DNA of 64,000 nucleotides from CAVVYW01 sp963752605 (GTDB lineage: Bacteria; Actinomycetota; Thermoleophilia; Solirubrobacterales; 70-9): NCBI GenBank assembly GCA_963752605.1, contig CAVVYW010000005.1:1116001-1180000 (forward strand). Reading direction: 5' to 3'. Shown here in pieces: positions 54,306 through 61,837 of this stretch (the first letter of the stretch is position 1; every line of letters starts with the position of its first letter). Under the pieces are notes generated by a model, which saw only the letters and a list, made by a program, of their open reading frames with translations, searched no databases and was not told the origin of the DNA. Made by a program: the position numbers and the translations under genes.

Positions 54306-55064
54306 CTAGCCGGCGAAGGTGTCCAGGTAGAGGTCGAGCAGCTCGGGGCCGGCCAGAAGCCCAACCACGCCGCCGAGCGCCAGGAAGGGGCCGAACGGGA
54401 TCGCCCTCTTGCGCGCCTCGGCTCCCTGGCTGAGCATGATCGCGACCCCGACCACCGCTCCCGCGGCGAGCGCCACGAGCAGGGCCGGGCCCACGGAGCT
54501 CCCCAGGAAGAGGCCCATCACGGCGGCCAGCTTGACGTCGCCCATCCCCATTCCGCGCGGGTGGATCAGCAGGGCGGCGAGCAGGAAGCCTCCGGCGGCG
54601 GCGGCCGCGATCGCCCGCTCGGGAAGCGAGCCCGGGTCGGTGGCCGCGACGATCCCAACGCCGATCACCGTGCCGACCAGCAGGACGGCGTTCGGGATGA
54701 TCCCCCGCTCGAGGTCTGTCAGCGTCACCGCGGCGAGCATGGCCACGAAGACCAGCCCCAGCGCCAGCTGGGCCGGCTCGTCGTAGAGCACGATCGCGGT
54801 CGCCGCGAAGGCGGCGCCCACCGCAAGCTCGATGAGCGGGTAGCGCGCCGGGATGCGCTCGTGGCAGCTGCGGCAGCGGCCGCCGAGCAGGAGCCAGGAG
54901 ACCACCGGGACGTTGTCGTAGGCGGCGATCGTGGCGCCGCATGACGGGCACTCCGAGCGCGGGCCGACGATTGAGCGGCCCTGCGGGACGCGGTGCGCGA
55001 CCACGCCCACGAAGCTGCCCGCGATCATGCCGCCGATGAATGCAAGCGAGGCGATGGGAAACAT
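54306..55064 (-). CDS. pilD: Prepilin peptidase / N-methyltransferase
   Basis: This 252-residue polytopic membrane aspartyl protease cleaves and methylates type IV prepilins. The N-terminal cytoplasmic domain has the zinc cysteines (SECPSCGATI and GRCRSCHERIP). The catalytic aspartates are in VTLTDLERGIIPNAVLL and GMGMGDVKLAAVMGLFLG (GxGDxK). About seven helices follow. It lies between the pilMNO genes and the minor pilins, whose leader peptides it would process. Confidence 0.95.
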   Translation of the reverse strand: MFPIASLAFIGGMIAGSFVGVVAHRVPQGRSIVGPRSECPSCGATIAAYDNVPVVSWLLLGGRCRSCHERIPARYPLIELAVGAAFAATAIVLYDEPAQLALGLVFVAMLAAVTLTDLERGIIPNAVLLVGTVIGVGIVAATDPGSLPERAIAAAAAGGFLLAALLIHPRGMGMGDVKLAAVMGLFLGSSVGPALLVALAAGAVVGVAIMLSQGAEARKRAIPFGPFLALGGVVGLLAGPELLDLYLDTFAG

Positions 55065-55097
55065 CGAGGTTTGTGTCGGCGGACCGCGGTTGAGGCT

Positions 55098-56522
55098 TTA
55101 GAGCTCAGGCACGACGGAGTGCGTCTTGAGCTCGATTCGGGTGTCGAAGCTGGGCTCGTCGTAGAGGAACTGCAGGCCCTGGGTACCGTCGCCCGTGCCC
55201 GTCCCCCCTCGCTCGACCGCGAGCGCCACGCCGACCCGGTCCCCCGCCTGGAGCGAGGCCAGCGTGAACGTGAGCGGCACGTGGATCTCGCTCCAATTCG
55301 TGGGCCAGCTCGCCTGTGAGAACGGGAAGGAGAGCAGCCCCTGGTTGGGCGGGGCGGCGTTGACCGCGGGGGTGTCGACACCGGCCGCCGAGCGGATGAA
55401 CAGCCAGACGCAGATCGAGCCCGAGTAGGGCTGCGCGTTGACGGTCTGGGTCCAGAGGTTGAGGGTTCCGTCCCCGTCGAGGGCGATCGACGACCCGCTG
55501 GGCAGCGGCGGGCTCAGCCACTTGTGGATCTTCAGGAAGCGGTCCTCCTCGGCGTCCGGGGTGCTCATGACCTCGGTCGCGTAGGTGGGGCATCCGTTGA
55601 TGAGGCCGGGGACCATCTGCAGGCCCTTGTCCTGGGCGGGGTTGACGCTGGGCTCGACGTCGGTCGCGTAGTCGAAGAGCGGCGACTCCGGGTTGAAGAT
55701 CGGCGCCTCGTCGAACATCAGGTCCGGCGCGCCGGGATCGTTGCCGGTCGTCATCCCGCTGGGGCAGACGCCGCGGGTGTTGTGCGTCAGGTGGTCCGCC
55801 GTGTTGACGACGCGCGACGCGTTGTCGCAGGTGGTGTCGCTGAACCACAGCGTCCACGGGGTCGCGTCGTCCTCGCCGGGCGGCAGCGGGTTCTCGTTGT
55901 CCACCGGCTCCACGTCGGGGTCGACGATCTGGGTCTGGATCTCCTGGTACTCGCGCACGCCCCCGGACGGGGTGGTGTTCAGCCTCACCGCTACGATCAC
56001 CCGCTTCAGGTCCTGCGTGCCGGGGCAGTCGGCGGGAGAGCAACTCTCGTCGTTCTCCCAGACCACCACGCGGTAGACATTGCCGGTCACGTCGCCGCTC
56101 GTGAAGGGGGTCGGCCCGGGGTCGATCGCCCCGCCGCTGACGTTGCCGCCGCCGAAGATCGGGCTCCCGTTGTAGACCATCGGCTCCGGGGAGCTGCCGT
56201 CATGCGCGATCCCAAAGCTCGTGCCCGTCACCCGCCACCGCGGATCCGTGATGTCGCTGGTGTCGGCGGGGACACCGGTCAGCGCGACCTGGTCGAAGTG
56301 GAGCCGCTTGATCCTCTCCATCTCCTGCTGCAGCCGGTCGGAGACGACCTGGCTCTGCTCGGCGCGGAAGTTGTTCCGGGCCGCGGCGGTGACCAGCGAG
56401 GCCACAGCGAGGGCGCCGAGCACCACGATCACCGACGCGACGATGACCTCGACGACGGTCATGCCCTCCTGCCCCGCGAGCGGGCGGATGGGTGTCCGAG
56501 TCTGGCGGGAAAACCCGATCAT
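55098..56522 (-). CDS. Minor prepilin with large C-terminal domain
   Basis: This 474-residue protein has a type III prepilin signal: a basic leader ending in GQEG, cleavage before MTVVEVIVASVIVVLGALAV (Glu5 present). The ~430-residue C-terminal part is beta-rich, with cysteine pairs (NDESCSPADCPGTQ; TTCDNASRV; GVCPSG), and resembles a lectin-like jelly-roll near the end (FLKIHKWLSPPLPSGSSIAL). It could be a tip adhesin. The ATG at 56522 overlaps the next gene by 4 nt. Confidence 0.85.
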   Translation of the reverse strand: MIGFSRQTRTPIRPLAGQEGMTVVEVIVASVIVVLGALAVASLVTAAARNNFRAEQSQVVSDRLQQEMERIKRLHFDQVALTGVPADTSDITDPRWRVTGTSFGIAHDGSSPEPMVYNGSPIFGGGNVSGGAIDPGPTPFTSGDVTGNVYRVVVWENDESCSPADCPGTQDLKRVIVAVRLNTTPSGGVREYQEIQTQIVDPDVEPVDNENPLPPGEDDATPWTLWFSDTTCDNASRVVNTADHLTHNTRGVCPSGMTTGNDPGAPDLMFDEAPIFNPESPLFDYATDVEPSVNPAQDKGLQMVPGLINGCPTYATEVMSTPDAEEDRFLKIHKWLSPPLPSGSSIALDGDGTLNLWTQTVNAQPYSGSICVWLFIRSAAGVDTPAVNAAPPNQGLLSFPFSQASWPTNWSEIHVPLTFTLASLQAGDRVGVALAVERGGTGTGDGTQGLQFLYDEPSFDTRIELKTHSVVPEL

Positions 56523-57088
56523 GATGCGGCCGGGTTTCGAAGGGTGGCGCCGTCCTCGACGGTGATCGCATCGTCCCCGTTCTTGGCGGGGAAGGCGAGC
56601 GTCAGGTTGATGAAGGTGGGGTCAGCGGCGCTCGGGGAATAGCCGAAGACGATGCCATTGGAGATCCCGGTCACCACGGTCTCGCTCGGCCCCGGATTCA
56701 ATCCGTTCGGCAGCGCCTCCACCCGGGTGCAGGACCCGGCGGTGCAGGTGTAGGTCACCCGGCACAGGATCGCGTTGGTGCCGGGGTTGCCGCCGCAGGT
56801 GACGCTGTTCACGTAGGTGAGCAACGAGAGCTGACTCGAGTTGGCGACCGGCACCTCCGAGCCCTGCCGGACCTCGCGGACGAGCCGCTCCATGGCCGTT
56901 CGCGCCTCCTGGATGGATGTGCTCCGCCCCGTCTGCTCTGGCTGGGTGTGGACGGCGGCGCTGAACACCATCACGCCGGTGCCGACCACGAGCAGCGAGA
57001 GCACCATCGCGACGAGGAGCTCGGGCAGCGTGAAGCCGTGCTCGCCTCCGGCTTCCCTCCGGGCCGTTCTCAGCGCTGAGGCGAGCAT
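56519..57088 (-). CDS. Minor prepilin, PilW-like
   Basis: This 189-residue prepilin has the processing site GEHG-FTLPELLVAMVLSLLVVG (Glu5), followed by an alpha1 helix and a C-terminal beta domain with two cysteine pairs (VTCGGNPGTNAILCR, YTCTAGSCTR). It resembles PilW/PulJ-type minor pilins, which prime pilus assembly. It is flanked by two other minor pilins on the same strand, 3 nt and 4 nt apart. Confidence 0.85.
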   Translation of the reverse strand: MLASALRTARREAGGEHGFTLPELLVAMVLSLLVVGTGVMVFSAAVHTQPEQTGRSTSIQEARTAMERLVREVRQGSEVPVANSSQLSLLTYVNSVTCGGNPGTNAILCRVTYTCTAGSCTRVEALPNGLNPGPSETVVTGISNGIVFGYSPSAADPTFINLTLAFPAKNGDDAITVEDGATLRNPAAS

Positions 57089-57091
57089 CTC

Positions 57092-58453
57092 TCAGCACCC
57101 GCTGTTGGGAGGCGTGGCGGGCGCGGTGCTGCAATCGACGAACTGCTCCATCGTGAAGTGGGCGGCGGTGGCCGGGACCACGAAGTTCTGTGCGCCGCTG
57201 CTCGTGTAGACGCGGGCGTTACTGTCCATGTGCAGCGTCTCGCCGGCGACCGCGCCGCAGTAGGTCGAGTTGCTGTTCATCTCGATATGGCTGCGCGGCG
57301 CATAGACGACGAAGTTCTGCTCGCAGGCCGCGCCGATGTTGGTGTTGCTCGAGAGCAGGACGTTCGTGTCGATCGTGTCCGAGCCGACGAACAGCAGCGC
57401 GGCGTTGGCAGCGGCGCCGTTTGGGCCGGTGATCCGCGCGTTGGAGGACATGTCGAGCTGGTTCACCCCGGACGAGTAGCCGCACGCCTCCGGCGAGTCG
57501 AAGTAGATCGCGACGCTGTGGCCGGCGGCGATGTAGATCGCCGTGTTGCTGCTCATGGTCAGCTTGCAGAAGCTGTACTTGGAGCCCCCGAGCGTCACCG
57601 ACGAGTTGCTGTCAAGGGCGAGGTGCCGCGCGCCGCAGCTGCCGCTGGTGCCGTTCCCCTTCAGGCCGTTGAAGCACACGTCGCTGGTGCTGCCGCTGAT
57701 CAGGTCCTGGCCGAAGAGGCGGCCGTTGTCGTTGTTGGTGACCACGTCGCCCTGGTTGACTGGCGGAAGCGAGATCTCCTCGTGGTTGAGGGTGCCGGAC
57801 TGGGTGCACTCCGCGTCGCCGTGGTACTCGGAGTTGCCGTTCAGGATCAGGTCGTGCCCCTCCCCCACGCTGGCCTGTCCGCACTGCACGGCGTTGCTCG
57901 AGAGGACGATGTCGCCGTTGGTCGCGGCGCCGGCGTGGATCTCCGCGTTCGAGTCCATGACGATGCCCTCCCCCATCTGGACCGAGTACTCGCTGAAGAT
58001 CTGCTGGGCCGACGCGGAGTCGGCCGAGATGTAGACGCGGCGGCTGGCCCCGCTTGCATTGGAGCTGGTCCCGGTGGAGACGATCTCGAGCGTCCCCGCC
58101 AGGTCGAAATTGAAGTTGCTCGCCCGCACCTGGTAGCTGTAGGTGCCGCCCACGTCCGCCCCGGAGATCGGGGGGCACCAGCCCTGCGCATCGGGCGGGC
58201 TGGAGGTCACCGGGCCACACGGGCTTTCCTCGTCGGCCCAGATCCGGTTGTAATGCAGCATGGCTTCGCTCACGCCCGCCTCGGCTAGCTGCAGCGCGGA
58301 CTTGGTCCCCTGGTCGCGCACCGTGCCGCGCTGGGCGTTGATCGAGGCGACCACGCCGATGCTGACGATCGCGAACGCGGCGATCAGCATCAGCAGCGCG
58401 GTCGGCACGGCGAAGCCGTCTTGTGCGCCTGGATTAAGGGGTCGCCTCAGCAT
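57092..58453 (-). CDS. Minor pilin PilX-like with beta-helix-type S-N repeats
   Basis: The 453-residue protein has a leader MLRRPLNPGAQDG and a PilX-like hydrophobic segment FAVPTALLMLIAAFAIVSIG. Its position-5 residue is not Glu, as in PilX/GspK-like pilins. The C-terminal half carries about nine copies of an [LM]-x-S-N-[AST] motif (MDSNAEI, LSSNAVQ, LDSNSSV, MSSNTAI, MSSNARI, LSSNTNI, MNSNSTY, MDSNARV) at roughly 20-40-residue spacing, suggesting a right-handed beta-helix at the pilus tip. The ATG at 58453 has GAGGAG nine bases upstream and is preferred to an in-frame start at 58507. Confidence 0.8.
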   Translation of the reverse strand: MLRRPLNPGAQDGFAVPTALLMLIAAFAIVSIGVVASINAQRGTVRDQGTKSALQLAEAGVSEAMLHYNRIWADEESPCGPVTSSPPDAQGWCPPISGADVGGTYSYQVRASNFNFDLAGTLEIVSTGTSSNASGASRRVYISADSASAQQIFSEYSVQMGEGIVMDSNAEIHAGAATNGDIVLSSNAVQCGQASVGEGHDLILNGNSEYHGDAECTQSGTLNHEEISLPPVNQGDVVTNNDNGRLFGQDLISGSTSDVCFNGLKGNGTSGSCGARHLALDSNSSVTLGGSKYSFCKLTMSSNTAIYIAAGHSVAIYFDSPEACGYSSGVNQLDMSSNARITGPNGAAANAALLFVGSDTIDTNVLLSSNTNIGAACEQNFVVYAPRSHIEMNSNSTYCGAVAGETLHMDSNARVYTSSGAQNFVVPATAAHFTMEQFVDCSTAPATPPNSGC

Positions 58454-58575
58454 TTGGAGGTGCTCCTCAGTCCCCATCGGCACCCCGTTTGTGCCCGAGA
58501 TACCCACTCCTTGGGAGGCTGGCCATTCGTGCTAGTCATCACAGGGTCTGCTTTCCGCTTTGGTGGAGAAACGAT

Positions 58576-58605
58576 GGAAGGGCGGACCCTGGGGCCCGCC
58601 CTTCC
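58576..58605 (-). terminator. Terminator after the major pilin gene
   Basis: GGAAGGGCGG and CCGCCCTTCC form a perfect 10-bp stem with a 10-nt loop, about 30 bp after the pilin stop. It probably limits transcription from the strong pilin promoter into the minor pilins. Confidence 0.75.
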
Positions 58606-58637
58606 AAACAGCTGACATCCGTCAGGCCGAACCGGGA

Positions 58638-59084
58638 CTAGTCGCCCCAGTTACCGCCGCTCGGACAACCGCCGTCGCCGGCAACCGGATCGCACGCGAG
58701 CGACGTGGTACCACTCGTGGTACGACTAATCCGGAAATTGTGACCGGTAACAGTGGACGCCACCTGGACCGTGTACTCGGTGTCGGTGGCAGTCGGCACG
58801 GTCAGCCTTGTGCCGACATCAGACAGCGTCGGCTCGATGGTCACGAGGGCCGCCGGGGCTGCCCCCGTGTACTGACCCTGGTGATCGGTTGCGTACGTCT
58901 CGATTGCCGTCTGAGCCGTACGGACTGCCGCCTTGGCGTCCGCGTCCTTCGCCTTCTCCCGCTGGGAGAAGAACGAGGGGATCGCGATCGCGGCCAGCAG
59001 GCCGAGAATCAACATAACGACCAGGAGCTCGACAAGGGTGAACCCCGCTTCGCTCCCGCTCCTCTCACGGAGCTTCTGCAGCAT
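58638..59084 (-). CDS. pilA: Major type IV pilin (PilA/PilE-like prepilin)
   Basis: The 148-residue prepilin has a short leader MLQKLRERSGSEAG, cleavage before FTLVELLVVMLILGLLAAIA (Glu5) and the alpha1 helix IPSFFSQREKAKDADAKAAV. The C-terminal globular domain ends with a cysteine pair (LACDPVAGDGGCPSG), the D-region disulfide. Ala-rich TAQTAIETYATDHQG is typical of Gram-positive/actinobacterial pilins. AAGGAGG lies before the ATG, inside a small hairpin, and a c-di-GMP-I riboswitch lies 62 nt upstream. It is followed by its own terminator. Confidence 0.94.
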   Translation of the reverse strand: MLQKLRERSGSEAGFTLVELLVVMLILGLLAAIAIPSFFSQREKAKDADAKAAVRTAQTAIETYATDHQGQYTGAAPAALVTIEPTLSDVGTRLTVPTATDTEYTVQVASTVTGHNFRISRTTSGTTSLACDPVAGDGGCPSGGNWGD

Positions 59085-59145
59085 CTGAACCTCCTTGGTT
59101 CACTTGCCTTGCCAGAGCCCCGTGGGTCAACTTTCTAAGTCTTGA

Positions 59146-59234
59146 CCCCGGTGGCGGCCCGGCTGACTCCCTTGAGGGAGCCCCGTGGCTTTGCGTGCTC
59201 CACCTCGCGATGGGCTTGCCTTGTTTCACCGGAG
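59146..59234 (-). ncRNA. Cyclic-di-GMP-I (GEMM) riboswitch upstream of pilA
   Basis: The 89-nt minus-strand RNA shows the GEMM-I core. P1 pairs CUCCGGUG with CACCGGGG. Next come AAGGCAAGCC, then P2 with a GNRA loop (CCAUC-GCGA-GGUGG), then the highly conserved segment GCACGCAAAGCCACGGG. P3 is GGCUCCC-UCAA-GGGAGUC, followed by AGCCGGG. The position, 62 nt before the pilA ATG, implies that c-di-GMP controls pilin expression. Downstream, GGGUCAA/UUGACCC shares bases with the 3' arm of P1, a possible expression platform. Identified by eye from family features. Confidence 0.88.
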
Positions 59235-59416
59235 CCCTGGCGTATTGGTTTACGCAAGTGCCATCGGCCACGCTCAGGAGGGCTTTAACGAAAAACTCGA
59301 AAAGTGCTTAGGGGTGAAATGGAACGTGCGTCCAGGGAGTTCCGCTTACTACAGGCAATGGATGCCGGCGTCCCGGCCCCCCAAAGCGGCCGCTTCGAAA
59401 ACCGAGCTCGCGGTCC
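59235..59416 (-). promoter_or_regulatory. Gap between pilC stop and riboswitch: promoter region of pilA
   Basis: This stretch is lower in GC than the genes and contains no ORF. On the minus strand a GCGTA-AACCAA-TACGC hairpin (around 59248-59263) precedes the riboswitch, and AT-rich TTTTTCGTTAAAGCC (around 59285-59300) may hold the -35/-10 of the pilA promoter. No consensus -10 is clear. Confidence 0.4.
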
Positions 59417-60655
59417 CTACTTGATCTTGTCGTACAGGCTGAAGATCGGCAGGTACATCGAGATCACGATGAACCCGACGATGCCGCCGACGAAGACGAT
59501 CATGATCGGCTCGAGCAGCGAGGTGAGGGCCTTCACCTTGGCGTCCACCTCGGCCTCGTAGAAGTCGGCGACCTTGTTGAGCATCTGCTCGAACTGGCCG
59601 GTCTCCTCGCCCACGGCGACCATGTGCCCGACCATCGGCGGGAAGAGATCGCGGCGCTTCTCGATCGGATGGGCGACCGTGCCCCCGCTCTTCACGGAGT
59701 CGTAGACGTCGTCCATCGCCTCCTCGATCAGCCTGTTGCCCGAGGTCTCGCCCGTGACCTTGATCGACTGCAGGATCGGGACGCCCGAAGCCACCGTGCC
59801 GGCGAAGGTGCGCGACCAGCGCGCCAGCGCGACCTTCTGGATCACGTCCCCGATGTGGAAGGGGATGCGGATCTTCACCGAATCCCACTGGCGGCGGCCG
59901 GTCTCGGTCTTCTTCCACTGGAAGAAGCCGATCGTCCCGCCGACCAGGCCTGGCAGCCAGATGAACCAGAATCCGGTGATGAAGTCCGAGACCCCGACGA
60001 CGATCTGGGTCAAGAACGGAAGCTCAGCCGACTCCCCCGGTTGCTCGGCGGCGATCTCCTCGAAGACGCCGACGAACACCGGCACGATGAAGGACACGAT
60101 CGCGATCAGGATCACCATCGCGAGCCCGAAGACGAACGCCGGGTACATCATCGCCGAGCGGATCTGCCGCCTCAGGGCGTCCAGTTTTTCCATATGGAAG
60201 GCGATTCGGTCGAGTGCCTCCTCGAGTCGTCCCGAGCCCTCGCCCGACCGGACCATCGCGCGGAACAGCGTGTTGAAGATCTGGGGCCGGCGCTCCATCG
60301 CGTCCGCAAGCGACATGCCCGCCTCGACGTCCTGGCGGACGCTCCTGACCGCCTCCTGCAGCCGCTCGTCCTCGGTCTGGTCCTCGAGCGTGTAGAGCGA
60401 GCGAAGCATCGGCATACCCGACCCGATCAGCGTCGCGAACTGCCTCGAGAAGATCGCCATGTCCCGCATGCCGATGCTGCGGAAGCGGTCCAGCAGCGAC
60501 TCGAGCTTCATGGCCTCGGCCTGCTCGGTCACGTCGAGGACGATCAGGCCGCGCTCGCGGAGCTGCGAGGTGACCTGGCCCTTCGACTCGGCCTCGACCT
60601 CGCCGCGCGAGGGGACCCCTGCGACGTCGACGGCGCGGAAGGCGAAGGTGCTCAT
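59417..60655 (-). CDS. pilC: Type IV pilus platform protein PilC
   Basis: This 412-residue inner-membrane protein has two T2SF domains. The first has MRDMAIFSRQFATLIGSGMP and LEEALDRIAFHMEKLDALRR; the second has WSRTFAGTVASGVPILQSIK and TGQFEQMLNKVADFYEAEVD. Three helices (AMMYPAFVFGLAMVILIAIV, GFWFIWLPGLVGGTIGFF, IMIVFVGGIVGFIVISMYLP) separate and follow them. PilC binds PilB and PilT and rotates with ATP hydrolysis. It is separated from pilT by 3 nt and from pilA by the riboswitch region. Confidence 0.95.
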   Translation of the reverse strand: MSTFAFRAVDVAGVPSRGEVEAESKGQVTSQLRERGLIVLDVTEQAEAMKLESLLDRFRSIGMRDMAIFSRQFATLIGSGMPMLRSLYTLEDQTEDERLQEAVRSVRQDVEAGMSLADAMERRPQIFNTLFRAMVRSGEGSGRLEEALDRIAFHMEKLDALRRQIRSAMMYPAFVFGLAMVILIAIVSFIVPVFVGVFEEIAAEQPGESAELPFLTQIVVGVSDFITGFWFIWLPGLVGGTIGFFQWKKTETGRRQWDSVKIRIPFHIGDVIQKVALARWSRTFAGTVASGVPILQSIKVTGETSGNRLIEEAMDDVYDSVKSGGTVAHPIEKRRDLFPPMVGHMVAVGEETGQFEQMLNKVADFYEAEVDAKVKALTSLLEPIMIVFVGGIVGFIVISMYLPIFSLYDKIK

Positions 60656-60658
60656 GGC

Positions 60659-61790
60659 TCAGCCCGTGTAGGCCGGGGTCGCCGGCTGGTTGTTGGTCTG
60701 CGCCGGCGCGGTTGCGCCACCGAGCAGCCGCCTGAGCTCCTCGGGCACGGTGGCCCGCGACTCGGCCAGCTCGCGCGTGATCCGGTTCATGCGCACCAGC
60801 TGAGCGAGGTGGGCGTCCATCGTCTGCATGCCGATCTGGCCGGAGGTCTGGATCGCGGAGTAGATCTGGTGGGTCTTGCCCTCCCGGATCAGGTTTCGCA
60901 CGGCGGGCGTCGGCATCAAGATCTCGCACGCGACCACGCGGCCGACCCCGTCGGCCGTGGGGAGAAGCTGCTGGGTGATGATCCCCTGGAGGGCAACGGA
61001 GAGCTGCATCCGCACCTGCCGCTGCTGTTCGGACGGGAAGACGTCGATGATCCGCTCAACGGTCTGCGCGGTGGACTGCGTGTGCAGGGTCGCGAAGACG
61101 AGGTGGCCGGTCTCAGCCGCGGTGAGCGCGGTGGACATCGTCTCGAGGTCCCGCATCTCGCCTACGAGGATCACGTCCGGGTCCTCGCGCAAGCGCCGAC
61201 TTCAGCGCCAGCGAGAAGTTCTCCGCGTCGGCTCCGATCTCGCGCTGGTTGACGATGCAGCGCCCATGGCTGTGCAGGAACTCGATCGGGTCCTCGATCG
61301 TGAGGATGTGCTCCTCGCGCTCCTGGTTGATCGAGCGGAGCATCGCCGCCAGCGTGGTGGACTTGCCCGAGCCGGTGGGGCCGGTGACCAGCACGAAGCC
61401 GCGCGGCTTGCGGGTCAGCTCCTCGAGGACAGGTGGCAGGTTCAGCTCATCGAGCGACGGGATCTCGTGGGGAATGCGCCTGAAGGCAGCGCTGATCGCG
61501 CCGCGCTGGAAGAAGCAGTTGACGCGGAAGCGGGAGACGCCCGGGACGGCGTATCCGAGGTCCAGTTGCTTTTGCGACTCGAAGCGCTTGCGCTGGTCGT
61601 CGTTCAGCAGCGTGTAGACCAGGTCGCGCGTCTGCTGAGGGGAGAGCTCGCCGTATTCCCGCAGCGGCACGATGCGGCCGCGCACCCGGATCGCCGGCGC
61701 GAAGCCGGGGCTCAGGTGCACATCGGAGGCACGCTCCTCGACCATGCGAGTGAGCACCTCTGCGAAATCGAAGTTCTTCGAGGCTTCCAT
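60659..61790 (-). CDS. pilT: Pilus retraction ATPase PilT, one frameshift
   Basis: PilT disassembles pili using ATP. Conserved blocks are ASDVHLSPGFAPAIRVRGRI, Walker A LVTGPTGSGKSTTLAAML, the Asp box ILTIEDPIEFLH and, after an extra T in a TT run near 61196, Walker B PDVILVGEMRDLETMSTAL. The His box (HLVFATLHTQSTAQTVERII) and the retraction-specific AIRNLI-like motif (TPAVRNLIREGKTHQI) are also present. It lies between pilB and pilC, so pili should be able to retract, allowing twitching or DNA uptake. Confidence 0.93.
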
Positions 61791-61837
61791 GTCGTCTCCT
61801 CCTGATCGGCCTTCCGTGCCCGGCGCTTTAGCCGCGG

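Noticed and set aside
58454..58507. Upstream in-frame start for the PilX-like minor pilin
   Set aside because: GAGGAG precedes the ATG at 58453, and starting there gives a normal-length prepilin leader.
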